Notes under the pieces: model-generated
Told to the model about the DNA's origin: nothing
Database searches by the model: none
What the model saw: only the letters and a program-made list of their open reading frames with translations
Part shown: in pieces, positions 49,185-58,047 of the stretch
How positions within the stretch are numbered: position 1 is the first letter of the stretch
Layout: the number at the start of each line of letters is the position of its first letter
Origin: Listeria ilorinensis
GTDB lineage: Bacteria > Bacillota > Bacilli > Lactobacillales > Listeriaceae
Assembly: GCF_913566895.1 (NCBI RefSeq)
Contig: NZ_CAJYCN010000003.1
Span: forward strand, 124,001-188,000
Direction of reading: 5' to 3'
Length of the DNA stretch: 64,000 nt
Position numbers and translations under genes: made by a program

Positions 49185-49325
49185 TTAAAAAACAAGTATC
49201 GAATTTTTAAATTTGCTCTTTATTTATTAATAATTCCGCTTAAATACTTACTTCCTATAAGATAACATAAATCATTTCCACTGTCTACAACTGTTATCAA
49301 TTAGTAAAATTTAGCTTATTTTTTG

Positions 49326-49340
49326 TAATCATTATTATCT
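49326..49340. promoter_or_regulatory. Weaker Fur-like box
   Basis: TAATCATTATTATCT fits the 7-1-7 Fur pattern in 11 of 14 specified positions; it lies upstream of the fhuC -35. Confidence 0.35.
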
Positions 49341-49366
49341 GTAATCACATTGTCTTTATTTTCAGC

Positions 49367-49395
49367 TTGCTTGTTGCTGAGAAAAATTCTATACT
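49367..49395 (+). promoter_or_regulatory. fhuC promoter
   Basis: TTGCTT (49367-49372), 17-base spacer, TATACT (49390-49395), with the Fur box starting five bases further on. Confidence 0.72.
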
Positions 49396-49400
49396 GAAAC

Positions 49401-49415
49401 TGATAATCATTATCA
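49401..49415. promoter_or_regulatory. Perfect Fur box
   Basis: TGATAATCATTATCA equals the 7-1-7 consensus TGATAATNATTATCA. It covers the expected transcription start, so iron-loaded Fur would block the polymerase. Confidence 0.93.
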
Positions 49416-49438
49416 CTATAATCATTGGAGTGATGGCC

Positions 49439-50281
49439 TTGAAAAAACTTTACACAGAAGATTTGCAAATTGCCTATGAGAAACGCATTATTGTGGATCG
49501 TTTAAATATAGAAATCCCTGAAGGCGAGATTACTGCGCTTGTTGGGGCAAACGGGTCTGGAAAGTCCACCATTTTAAAAACCATGAGCCGACTGATGCAG
49601 CCTACGCAAGGAAATGTTATCCTAGATGGAAAGAAAATCCATCAGGAATCCACCAAACAAATTGCAAAAGAATTATCGATTTTGCCTCAAAATCCTTCTG
49701 CCCCTGGCGGATTGACTGTATTTGACCTTGTCTCCTATGGTCGGACACCTCATCAAAAAGGAATGAAAGCACTCAATCTTGCTGATCGCGAAATGATTGA
49801 CTGGGCGATCCGCATGACAAACATGGAGGATTTTACCGATCGGCCGATCGAACAGCTTTCGGGCGGACAACGACAGCGGGCTTGGATTGCGATGGCACTT
49901 GCCCAAGATACCTCTGTTCTTTTCCTTGATGAACCTACTACATTTCTTGATATGACGCATCAACTGGATGTGATGAATATTTTGAAACATTTAAATGAAA
50001 AAGAAAAACGGACGATCGTAATGGTCGTACACGATCTTAACCATGCCTCTCGTTATGCCAGCCACATGATCGCTATCAAAGAAGGACAAATGGCTGCCTG
50101 TGGAACACCGCAAAAAGTCATGACAAGCGAAATGCTGGAAGATGTTTTCAATATTCGTGCGGATATTTTGATTGACCCGCGCACAGGTGTCCCGCTTTGC
50201 TTGCCGTATGAAACTTGCAGCGGATGTGAGATTAAAGATGTGGTGAGGGGGACTGAGCGTATTGCAGCCGGAATTATTTGA
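49439..50281 (+). CDS. fhuC: Iron-siderophore ABC transporter ATPase
   Basis: 280 residues from TTG 49439, chosen because GGAG lies eight bases before it; the ATG at 49433 is too close. Walker A GANGSGKST, signature LSGGQRQRAW, Walker B VLFLDEPTTFLD, H-loop VVHDLNHASRYA: the FecE/FhuC type. Powers ferric hydroxamate uptake. The permease and binding genes fhuB, fhuG and fhuD, next to it in L. monocytogenes, are missing here, so its partners must be elsewhere. Fur-controlled; next gene overlaps by 20 bases. Confidence 0.9.
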   Translation: MKKLYTEDLQIAYEKRIIVDRLNIEIPEGEITALVGANGSGKSTILKTMSRLMQPTQGNVILDGKKIHQESTKQIAKELSILPQNPSAPGGLTVFDLVSYGRTPHQKGMKALNLADREMIDWAIRMTNMEDFTDRPIEQLSGGQRQRAWIAMALAQDTSVLFLDEPTTFLDMTHQLDVMNILKHLNEKEKRTIVMVVHDLNHASRYASHMIAIKEGQMAACGTPQKVMTSEMLEDVFNIRADILIDPRTGVPLCLPYETCSGCEIKDVVRGTERIAAGII

Positions 50282-51257
50282 TGTGACGATTATCGGAGCC
50301 GGACCAGTTGGTCTTTATACTGCTTTTTACAGTGGTCTCCGGGCAATGAAAACCAAACTGATTGATGCTGAACCGGATGCAGGCGGCAAAGTTCGCTACT
50401 TCTATCCTGAAAAAATGATTCGTGACATTGGTGGGATTCCCGAAATCAAGGGACACGAACTGATTGCCAATCTAAAAAAACAAGCCGAAACATTTCAGCC
50501 AACTATCATTTATAATGAAAAAATCACCTGTTTAGAGCAGCTACCAGAAGGAAATTTCTTACTGGAATCGGAAAATGGTACACAGCATTTTTCCAAGACG
50601 ATTATCATTGCCTGCGGAAGCGGCACCTATGAAGTAAATCCGCTTGAAGCTGAAAATACAGTTGATTTCCCTGAACAGCTCCATTACAGCTTAACCGATC
50701 TAGAAGTCTTCCGCGGCAAAAAAGTCGTGATTTCCGGCGGTGGCAATGCAGCACTTGACGCGGCACATACGCTTTTACCAGTTGCTGAAAATGTACAAGT
50801 CATCTATCGTGGAGATGATTTGAGAGGTCATGAAGAAGCTGTACATGAATTAAAGAAGTCTCATGCAGCCATCCATCTAGCCCATGACATTGAGCGCCTA
50901 TCTGGTGAGGCGGGCAGACTGCGTCAAGTAATGATTCGCTGTAAACAAACCGATCAGACACAAACCCTCCCCTGTGACGCAATTTTTGTAGGTCATGGAG
51001 TGAAAGTGGAGTTAGGCGCGATGCGTGACTGGGGTTTTGATACTGAAGAATGGGGAATCACTGTAGATGACTTGATGCAGACAAGTATCCCTGGTATTTT
51101 TGCTTGTGGGGATGTAGCCTGCTATAAGCGGAAAATTCGTATCATTTTAGCTGGTCTTCATGAAGGGCCGATTGCAGTAAACAGTGCGATGAAATTCTTA
51201 GAGCCTCAAGCAGCCGATGAGGCAATGGTTAGTACACACCATGAAAGTTTCGAATAA
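50262..51257 (+). CDS. Thioredoxin-reductase-like ferredoxin/flavodoxin-NADP reductase
   Basis: 331 residues, YumC/YcgT type: FAD motif VTIIGAGPVGLYTAFYSGLR, second dinucleotide motif VVISGGGNAALDAAH, and IPGIFACGDVACY. The CxxC redox pair of true thioredoxin reductases is absent in the middle region, so it is a reductase of ferredoxin or of a ferric siderophore. TTG 50262 after GAGGGG lies inside fhuC; co-expression under Fur suggests reductive release of iron. FhuC-reductase pairs in Listeria support this. Confidence 0.85.
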   Translation: MQPELFDVTIIGAGPVGLYTAFYSGLRAMKTKLIDAEPDAGGKVRYFYPEKMIRDIGGIPEIKGHELIANLKKQAETFQPTIIYNEKITCLEQLPEGNFLLESENGTQHFSKTIIIACGSGTYEVNPLEAENTVDFPEQLHYSLTDLEVFRGKKVVISGGGNAALDAAHTLLPVAENVQVIYRGDDLRGHEEAVHELKKSHAAIHLAHDIERLSGEAGRLRQVMIRCKQTDQTQTLPCDAIFVGHGVKVELGAMRDWGFDTEEWGITVDDLMQTSIPGIFACGDVACYKRKIRIILAGLHEGPIAVNSAMKFLEPQAADEAMVSTHHESFE

Positions 51258-51303
51258 AAAAAGTCCAGCATTCCTATAGAAAAGCGGAATGCTGGATTTT
51301 TTT
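51255..51303. terminator. Bidirectional terminator
   Basis: An 11-bp perfect stem (TCCAGCATTCC with GGAATGCTGGA) flanked by A and T runs, between the converging reductase and NUDIX genes. Confidence 0.88.
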
Positions 51304-51865
51304 AGCCTTCTTCCAATTTAGCTTGAAGTAAGCTCATTTCCAAATGCTGAATAGCAAAGATCGTTTTCGCATCGATAATTACTTGATTTTCCATTAATTG
51401 TTTAGCCTCATCTAATGAAACTGTTAGGACATTGATAAACTCATCTTCATCCAGCGCGCGTGTCTTTTTTGGACGGTACAGATCTTTTGCAAGGTAGATA
51501 TGTAAAAGTTCGTCCGCAAAACCCGGCGATGTGTAAAAGGCTGTTAAATATTCAAATGCGCCGGAAGCAAATCCCGTTTCTTCTTCCAATTCACGTCTTG
51601 CAGTCAGCGCATGGTCCTCACCGGGTTCAATTTTTCCAGCAGGGATTTCCACGATTGTTTTCTCAAGCGGTTTTCGAAACTGTTCGACTAAGATCAGCTT
51701 ATGATCCGATGTAACCGGAATGATGGCAACCGCACCCGGATGATGAACCAACTCTCTTGTAGCTGTTTTTCCGTTTGGAAGCGCCACTTTAGCTAGCTTA
51801 AGCTCAATGATGCGCCCTTTGAAAAGCGTCTCTTCTGTTATCGTTTTTTCTTCGAGATTTTCCAT
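51302..51865 (-). CDS. nudF: NUDIX hydrolase, ADP-ribose pyrophosphatase type
   Basis: 187 residues with the full Nudix box GKIEPGEDHALTARRELEEETGF. The LVEQFRKPLEKTIVEIPAGK stretch before it is typical of the ADP-ribose pyrophosphatase branch. Hydrolyses ADP-ribose to AMP and ribose phosphate. Cytoplasmic. Confidence 0.87.
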   Translation of the reverse strand: MENLEEKTITEETLFKGRIIELKLAKVALPNGKTATRELVHHPGAVAIIPVTSDHKLILVEQFRKPLEKTIVEIPAGKIEPGEDHALTARRELEEETGFASGAFEYLTAFYTSPGFADELLHIYLAKDLYRPKKTRALDEDEFINVLTVSLDEAKQLMENQVIIDAKTIFAIQHLEMSLLQAKLEEG

Positions 51866-51986
51866 CTTGTTCCCTCATTTCGCAAGTTCTGCTTAACTTC
51901 CCGTATTTCGTGGTATCATAAGTATAACATATCTAAGTCCGAGAACAATTTACATCGCGCGACTGATAACAGATTTTTTTCAGTTA

Positions 51987-51995
51987 TGGTATGAT
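51987..51995 (+). promoter_or_regulatory. Extended -10 promoter before xpaC
   Basis: TGGTATGAT, an extended -10 box, 110 bases before the xpaC-like start; the -35 is weak. Confidence 0.45.
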
Positions 51996-52104
51996 GTAGA
52001 CATAACCAAACCCCCTTTCTAAACTGGTGAACATCTGCAAGTGAGTCGTACATTTTTGTACATATTTCGCTTGTTTTAGAATGGTATTGAAGGAGAAGAT
52101 AAAC

Positions 52105-52749
52105 ATGACTCTATTTAAAAAGATTATGGCTTTTGCCGGTTCCTTCGTATTGATCAGCCTGTTGTTCGGGATTCTCTCATTCGTTTTCACAGAAAAAATG
52201 CTGCTTGTTTTACTCATCACTGCTGTGATTGCGGTTGTGCTATTCTTCCTGTCTTCACGAGCTGGCGACCGGGCCTTAACTGAGAAAACCGGTCTCACCA
52301 AGAAAGAGTATAAATACATTCGGACGAACTTAGACGAAGCACGTGCTAAAATCATCCGCTTGCAAAAAATCATGGGCAGTCACAAGACCCTTTACTCTTT
52401 CCAAGAACGGAACAAAACGCTCCAGCTGACAAAACGCATCTATGGCATCGTAAAAGAAGAACCCAAGCGTTTTTACGAAGCTGAGGATTTCTTCTTCAGT
52501 CATCTTGATTCATTGGTTGAACTTACCGAAAAATATGCTTTTCTTGAAAGCCAACCGGTCAAAGATAAGAAAATTTATCAAACCTTATCGGATACACGTA
52601 CACTCCTCAATGATTTGAGCCGAGTGGTCGAAAAAGATTTGTTCACCCTGCTCAATCAGGACGTCAACAGTCTTGATTTCGAATTAGAAGTAGCCAAAAA
52701 TGCAGTGAGCAAACAAAAGCAAAAATTCGAAAGGAGCCATAAAGAATGA
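52105..52749 (+). CDS. XpaC-family membrane protein
   Basis: 214 residues with two N-terminal membrane helices (about residues 10-50) and a helical cytoplasmic region ending in a positively charged tail. It belongs to the XpaC/5-bromo-4-chloroindolyl-phosphate-hydrolysis family; that catalytic name has no mechanism behind it. It is coupled by a four-base overlap to the telA-like gene. ATG 52105 follows AAGGAG. Confidence 0.8.
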   Translation: MTLFKKIMAFAGSFVLISLLFGILSFVFTEKMLLVLLITAVIAVVLFFLSSRAGDRALTEKTGLTKKEYKYIRTNLDEARAKIIRLQKIMGSHKTLYSFQERNKTLQLTKRIYGIVKEEPKRFYEAEDFFFSHLDSLVELTEKYAFLESQPVKDKKIYQTLSDTRTLLNDLSRVVEKDLFTLLNQDVNSLDFELEVAKNAVSKQKQKFERSHKE

Positions 52750-53948
52750 CTGAGAACTCAAATGAGAAAAAAAGCACCGAAGTAAGTCAAACAGAACTTT
52801 TAGAAAAAGAAATGAATCAAACGCTCGACGATCTTTTAAGCGATCCATTCGGTACCAAACAAACTACTGAAACGAGCATTGTAAATAGTGAGAATGAAGC
52901 AGCTCCAAGACTAGTCGACATGCTACCCGAAAGCAATAAGCGTCAGGCTGTTGAACTTAGCAAACAGATCGAGCCGGGCAATCAGGCTGCAATTCTTAGT
53001 TACGGGGCTCCCGCTCAAGCCAAACTCCATGATTTTTCCCATTCGATGCTGGCACATGTTCAAAAACAAGATGTCGGCCCGATCGGTGACATTATCAGCG
53101 ATCTTATGTACCGCTTGCAGGAAGCAGATCCTGATGAACTAGCTGCACGCAATCGCAATGTTTTCACCAAAATGTTCCATCGCGTCAAACAGTCGATTAA
53201 TGAGATCACTTCCAAGTATCAAAAAATCGGTACGCAGATCGACCGAATCGCCCTTAAATTGGAACACTCCAAAAAGCGACTGATGGAAGATAACTCCTTC
53301 TTAGAACAGCTTTATGATAAAAATAAAGATTATTTTCAGGCACTCAATATTTATATTGCAGCCGGAGAACTAAAAATCGAAGAAATCAATACACAGATGC
53401 TGCCTGCCCTACGCAAAAAAGCCGAGGAATCAGGCGATCAAATGGATTTCCAAGAAGTGAATGATTTAACTCAATTTGCGGATCGGCTTGAAAAACGTGT
53501 CCACGACTTAAAACTAAGCCGTCAAATCACGATCCAACAGGCGCCACAGATTCGCTTGATCCAAAACACCAATCAGGCACTTGCTGAAAAAATCCAATCC
53601 TCTATCATGACAGCCATCCCACTTTGGAAAAACCAAGTAGCCATTGCGCTCACTTTACTTCGTCAGCAACAAGCTGTTCAAGCACAACGTCAGGTTTCCG
53701 AAACGACGAATGAACTATTGAAACGCAATGCTGATATGCTCAAAACTAACGCGATTGAAACTGCTCGTGAAAACGAAAGAGGAATTGTCGATATCGAAAC
53801 CTTGAAAGAAACACAGTCTAGTCTCATTGAAACGTTGCAAGAAACACTTAAGATTCAACAAGAAGGCCGTGCTAAACGTGCTGCAGCTGAAAAAGAACTC
53901 GTATCGATGGAGCAAGAACTCAAAGAACGCTTAATTGAGTTGAAATAA
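52746..53948 (+). CDS. TelA-family toxic-anion resistance protein
   Basis: 400 residues, mostly long helices with coiled-coil regions and no membrane segment. Family motifs: DPFGTKQ, then [14 protein letters not shown] and [20 protein letters not shown]. Named after tellurite resistance on plasmids, but most chromosomal copies are of unknown role, perhaps cell-envelope or stress related. With XpaC it forms a two-gene operon in Bacillus and Listeria. Confidence 0.85.
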   Translation: MTENSNEKKSTEVSQTELLEKEMNQTLDDLLSDPFGTKQTTETSIVNSENEAAPRLVDMLPESNKRQAVELSKQIEPGNQAAILSYGAPAQAKLHDFSHSMLAHVQKQDVGPIGDIISDLMYRLQEADPDELAARNRNVFTKMFHRVKQSINEITSKYQKIGTQIDRIALKLEHSKKRLMEDNSFLEQLYDKNKDYFQALNIYIAAGELKIEEINTQMLPALRKKAEESGDQMDFQEVNDLTQFADRLEKRVHDLKLSRQITIQQAPQIRLIQNTNQALAEKIQSSIMTAIPLWKNQVAIALTLLRQQQAVQAQRQVSETTNELLKRNADMLKTNAIETARENERGIVDIETLKETQSSLIETLQETLKIQQEGRAKRAAAEKELVSMEQELKERLIELK

Positions 53949-53952
53949 AAAG

Positions 53953-53996
53953 AACGCAGGACAGATGATTTTTATCACTTGTTCTGCGTTTTCTTG
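53953..53996 (+). terminator. Terminator after telA-like gene
   Basis: AACGCAGGAC with GTTCTGCGTT (one G-T pair), then TTCTTG on the plus strand. Confidence 0.75.
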
Positions 53997-54172
53997 TATA
54001 TTCCTTCGCTTACTGAAATTACTATGCACCCTTATTGGTTCACAACCTCTTATTACTTCTGTAAATTATTCGCTTGGAAAAACAGAGGTTCATTTTGTTT
54101 TCCTAATAAAACTATCAATAGCTCTTATCGATAACAATTTATACCTTGCCCGAACTAACCCTATTGTTTGTA

Positions 54173-54181
54173 TGTTATAAT
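54173..54181 (+). promoter_or_regulatory. Extended -10 promoter before the unknown anchored protein
   Basis: TGTTATAAT is an extended -10 box (TGnTATAAT), 31 bases before the start at 54212. Confidence 0.5.
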
Positions 54182-54211
54182 TTTGTAAAACATCTAATCA
54201 GGAGATAAACT

Positions 54212-54832
54212 ATGAACAAAAAAAGGGTCATTATATTAACGATCTGCCTACTACTCTCTTGTCTCTATTTTACTAATAAGATTTACAAACAGCATCAAAG
54301 TAAAATCGTCTCTGTTACACACTATCCCGTTGTTTTTACAGAAAATTTTCTTTATAACATGAACTTCAATCCCACTTTGGAAAATTCCTCCTCTTATCAA
54401 TTTACAAAAGCGGACAAATTGCAGGAGGTCTCTTTTGAAAATGTCGATACCATCCGTTACAAGGAAAAGAATGGTTCTTCCCATTTAGAAGTGGAGTTAG
54501 GTGAGGATCTAAATACACATCTGGCGCTTTTCAAATTTATTGTTAAAAATCAACATGCTTCTGAGATTTCACTGAATTTCTCGCTAGACGAAATCCAAAT
54601 CCAATCCCCAGATATTCGTTCGCTCACATTTGCCTTAGTCTCCAATAAGCGTACAAATGAACTGAGTGTTAATCCGCCAAAGAATCCTGAATACCACTAT
54701 TTCACGATTGCTACTGATGCAGAAAAAGTCACGTTAAAGCCTTCTGATAAGCGTAATAAAAATGGCTATCAAAAGTGGCAAATATATATTCCAGAAAGTT
54801 CGACTCCCATAAAAACAATAAGTGCCTACTAA
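54212..54832 (+). CDS. Unknown N-anchored or secreted protein
   Basis: 206 residues. A charged start (MNKKR), a hydrophobic helix (about residues 6-22) and the rest polar and beta-rich by appearance. No lipobox and no known domain that I can recognise. It has its own promoter-like box and terminator, so it is a single-gene unit, between telA and dinB. A GGAG site precedes the ATG. Probably faces outside. Confidence 0.75.
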   Translation: MNKKRVIILTICLLLSCLYFTNKIYKQHQSKIVSVTHYPVVFTENFLYNMNFNPTLENSSSYQFTKADKLQEVSFENVDTIRYKEKNGSSHLEVELGEDLNTHLALFKFIVKNQHASEISLNFSLDEIQIQSPDIRSLTFALVSNKRTNELSVNPPKNPEYHYFTIATDAEKVTLKPSDKRNKNGYQKWQIYIPESSTPIKTISAY

Positions 54833-54878
54833 AAAATAGGAAGCAACGGGTTTTTTGCCCATTCTGCTTCCTATTTTT
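54832..54878. terminator. Bidirectional terminator
   Basis: A 14-bp perfect stem (AAAAATAGGAAGCA with TGCTTCCTATTTTT) between converging genes. Confidence 0.87.
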
Positions 54879-55944
54879 AAATCTCCAACCGCAAATTCTC
54901 AAAATAAACCGGCTTTAAATTAGAGACTGTCAGACCTATCAAACGGACAGACTCTTCTCCTGTAAAGGTATCCGCCAGAAGGACACACCCTGCTTCATAA
55001 ATCGACTGCTGGTCGAGAATATAATCATTTAACGTAAGCCGCTTTGTATAAGTACTAAAATCACCATAACGGATCTTGAGCACCACTGTTTTACCATGCT
55101 TGTGAATCTTTTGAAGTCGTGTTTCAATCTTACCGGCAAAATGCCATAAAGCTTGTTGAAGAAGGCGTTCATCTGAAATATTTTCGGCAAAAGTAGTCTC
55201 TTTCCCCACTGATTTGCGGTCACGCTTCGGATTAACAACTGTATTCGATTCGCCTCGGACATGCCGATATAAATAATAGCCGTGCTTATGGAACTCACGC
55301 ATCAAATCCCACTCGCTCCATCCCTTTAGATCTTTGCCAGTATGAATCCCCAAACGATGCATTTTTTCTGCGGTCACTTTACCGACACCATAAAATTTGT
55401 CAATCGGAATGGATTCCAAGAATGCCGCTGCTTCTTCTGGTGTCACAACTGTCAGTCCAGCCGGTTTCCGGTAATCAGAAGCAATTTTGGCAATAAATTT
55501 ATTATAAGAAACGCCTGCTGAGGACGTGAGTCGAAGTTCCTGATAGATCGTTCGCTGAATTTCGCGTGCGATCAGCGTGGCAGACTTCATCCCCTTCTTG
55601 TTTTCGGTTACATCTAAATAAGCCTCATCGAGTGAAAGGGGCTCAATCAGATCCGTGTAACGTTTAAATATAGAGCGGATTTGATCAGAAACTTCTTTAT
55701 AATGCTCCATATTGCCGTGAATAAAAATTCCCTGCGGACATTTTTTGACGGCTTGCTTCGTGGGCATAGCGGAATGGACGCCATATTTGCGCGCTTCATA
55801 AGAGCAGGTTGATACAACACCTCTCTTATTCGGATCACCACCAATAATCAGTGGCTTACCACGGTACTCCGGATGATCCCGCTGCTCCACTGATGCATAA
55901 AAAGCATCCATATCGATATGAATGATTTTACGAGATGTATCCAT
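54877..55944 (-). CDS. dinB: DNA polymerase IV
   Basis: 355 residues, Y-family translesion polymerase: HIDMDAFYASVEQRD (metal aspartate), GGDPNKRGVVSTCSYEAR, SLDEAYLDVT (second metal pair), GVGKVTAEKMHRLG hairpin and the C-terminal little-finger domain. The tail FENLRLEI is short and may differ from the beta-clamp motif. ATG 55944 and GTG 55947 share GGAGG; ATG is chosen. No LexA box read with confidence. Confidence 0.94.
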   Translation of the reverse strand: MDTSRKIIHIDMDAFYASVEQRDHPEYRGKPLIIGGDPNKRGVVSTCSYEARKYGVHSAMPTKQAVKKCPQGIFIHGNMEHYKEVSDQIRSIFKRYTDLIEPLSLDEAYLDVTENKKGMKSATLIAREIQRTIYQELRLTSSAGVSYNKFIAKIASDYRKPAGLTVVTPEEAAAFLESIPIDKFYGVGKVTAEKMHRLGIHTGKDLKGWSEWDLMREFHKHGYYLYRHVRGESNTVVNPKRDRKSVGKETTFAENISDERLLQQALWHFAGKIETRLQKIHKHGKTVVLKIRYGDFSTYTKRLTLNDYILDQQSIYEAGCVLLADTFTGEESVRLIGLTVSNLKPVYFENLRLEI

Positions 55945-56049
55945 CACTTTTATTCCTCCGATACAAACAAATGTTCTTATTTTTATTATACCGAATTCTT
56001 GTTAAAAAAACAAATACGAGCCTCCAGTCTTTTGGAAGCTCGCAACGAA

Positions 56050-56844
56050 TTATTTTTTCAAAAAGGCTTTCTTACCGAGTTTTTCAATAAGTACAGGTGA
56101 TACTTGGTATAACTTGGACACAATACTCATGGAACACGGCAGATTGACTTCTCTTTTTTCTGTTCCAATAATTTTTACGGTTTTCTTTGCCACTTTTTTT
56201 GGTTTAAGAGCAAAGCGGCCTACATTTTTCAAGTAATTACCTGTTTGATCAGCTCGATCAAAAAATTCTGTGGCAATCGGACCTGGATTGACAGTTGTAA
56301 CATTTGTACGCTGATCAGCGAGCTCCATTCGTAGTGCATTTGAATAACCTAGTACTGCAAATTTTGTTGCAGCATATACAGCAGATTTAGGAGTTGCCAT
56401 TTTGCCAGCTTGAGAAGCAATATTAAGGATATGACTGCGACGATTGTTACGAAGTACGGGAATCAGCTCCTGCGTAAGTTTGATCAATCCAAGAACATTG
56501 ACATCAAACATTTCCTTTGTTACATCAAAAGGCGTTTCCTCAGCTAGTTCAAACAAACCAAATCCAGCACAATTGATGAGCACAGTCACATTTTGCTGTT
56601 CACTGACCACTTTCTCCACAAGATGAGTAATCGCTTCAAAATCACTTAAATCACATGGATAATACGCACATTTTTTTTCATACTCCAGTTCAACCTGACG
56701 GGCTGTCTCCTTTAAGGCTTCAGTGTTTCTGGCTACAAGAATAGGATTCCCACCATTTGCCGCAATCTGAAGCGCCAGTTCTCTACCTAAACCGCTTGAT
56801 GCACCTGTAATCAAGACATTTTTATTTTTTAAAAACTCATTCAT
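56050..56844 (-). CDS. Short-chain dehydrogenase/reductase
   Basis: 264 residues: NADP site [14 protein letters not shown], catalytic tetrad with Ser (NIASQAGKM), Tyr and Lys (VYAATKFAV), and [11 protein letters not shown]. The substrate is unknown; the C-terminus suggests a classical SDR acting on lipid or sugar ketones. It overlaps rnz by four bases. Confidence 0.85.
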   Translation of the reverse strand: MNEFLKNKNVLITGASSGLGRELALQIAANGGNPILVARNTEALKETARQVELEYEKKCAYYPCDLSDFEAITHLVEKVVSEQQNVTVLINCAGFGLFELAEETPFDVTKEMFDVNVLGLIKLTQELIPVLRNNRRSHILNIASQAGKMATPKSAVYAATKFAVLGYSNALRMELADQRTNVTTVNPGPIATEFFDRADQTGNYLKNVGRFALKPKKVAKKTVKIIGTEKREVNLPCSMSIVSKLYQVSPVLIEKLGKKAFLKK

Positions 56845-57770
56845 GACGGTTCACCTTCTACTGAGAAGCTAGCAAAATCACTGGCTAAATCTGTATTAGG
56901 GAAGATTTGTCGTGCTTCATGAAGCAATGCCTTACTGGCTTCCTGATCATAGCGTGAACTGATATGAGTCAAAATTAAGTGCTTAGCCTGTGCTTTTTGC
57001 GCAAGCTGAGCTGCTTCTTGTGTCGTAGAATGCATATATCTGCTAGCCATTTCTTGCTTATCTGCTGAAAAAGTCGCCTCATGGACAATCAAGTCAGCCC
57101 CGTTCGCCAGTTCGATTTCCGTTTCTAGAGCACGAGTGTCCCCAAAAATCGCCACGATTCGCCCCTTTTGACTTGGACCAATATAATCCCGACCATCCAA
57201 GATCCGACCATCTTCTAGCGTGACCCTCTCCCCTTTTTTTAATTGCTGATAAACCGGTCCTGGACTCACACCTTCTGCTCTCAATCTTTCAGCATCTAGC
57301 GTGCCGTTTTTATCTGCCTCAACGATCCGAAAGCCAAATGATTCTATACCATGATCTAATTTTTGGCAGGTCATGGTAAACATGTCATCTTCAAATACCA
57401 AGCCTTCCTCAAGTTCCACAATATGGAGCGGATAAGTCAAATGGGAACCACTTATCGTAAGTGATGTTTCAATATATGCTTGGATACCTTTTGGTCCATA
57501 GAGTGTCACAGGGGTTATACCGCCCTGAAAAGACCGACTACTCAAAAGACCAGGCAAGCCAAAGAGATGATCCCCATGCAAATGTGTAATAAAGATTTTT
57601 TCGAGTTTACCCAACTTGATTTGACTGCGTAAAACCTGATGTTGTGTACCTTCTCCGCAATCAAACAACCAAATGCTGTTTCGTTCATTTAACATCGACA
57701 AGGCGATGGAGGTCACATTCCGACTTTTCGACGGTACGCCTGCTCCCGTGCCTAAAAAAATCAATTCCAT
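56841..57770 (-). CDS. rnz: Ribonuclease Z
   Basis: Cuts the 3' trailer of pre-tRNAs, mainly those lacking an encoded CCA such as the tRNA-Asp in this window. 309 residues; metallo-beta-lactamase fold with [17 protein letters not shown] (HxHxDH), DCGEGTQHQ and the C-terminal [13 protein letters not shown] 57770 after AAAGGA is chosen over the longer reading. Confidence 0.94.
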   Translation of the reverse strand: MELIFLGTGAGVPSKSRNVTSIALSMLNERNSIWLFDCGEGTQHQVLRSQIKLGKLEKIFITHLHGDHLFGLPGLLSSRSFQGGITPVTLYGPKGIQAYIETSLTISGSHLTYPLHIVELEEGLVFEDDMFTMTCQKLDHGIESFGFRIVEADKNGTLDAERLRAEGVSPGPVYQQLKKGERVTLEDGRILDGRDYIGPSQKGRIVAIFGDTRALETEIELANGADLIVHEATFSADKQEMASRYMHSTTQEAAQLAQKAQAKHLILTHISSRYDQEASKALLHEARQIFPNTDLASDFASFSVEGEPS

Positions 57771-57902
57771 CGTTTTTCGTCCTTTCAGTTGATCGATTGT
57801 TTCATCACATCTTCTTATTTTAACATATTTCGTCTGAAATGACCGAAGTGATTTCATGAAGCGCTTTCATAAAAGGCTTTGAAAATATTCTGGCTTAAAC
57901 AG

Positions 57903-57931
57903 TTGCACAAACAGTTTTTAATGGATAAAAT
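57903..57931 (+). promoter_or_regulatory. zwf promoter
   Basis: TTGCAC (57903-57908), 17-base spacer, TAAAAT (57926-57931), 117 bases before the start. Confidence 0.6.
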
Positions 57932-58047
57932 AGTATGGAGTTAATGAGGGAGTTTTATCCATTCATTGCGGAATTTTGGCGAATGATTGTGAAACTACTT
58001 TTTCTATGATAAATGCTTATAGAAAATTCAGAAAGAGGGTAAATCGT

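Larger units (their letters stand above)
49092..49438. other. Divergent fur/fhuC control region
   Basis: 347 bases without a gene. It holds a PerR-like box near fur, and a sigma-A promoter with a perfect Fur box near fhuC (listed separately), plus one weaker Fur-like site. The rest is A+T rich without clear structure. Confidence 0.75.

Noticed and set aside
53965-54180. 71-residue plus-strand ORF
   Set aside because: It starts within the telA terminator and lacks a ribosome site; it overlaps the next promoter.
57853-57870. cre-like catabolite site near zwf
   Set aside because: The half CGCTTTCA fits but the left half does not match the cre consensus.
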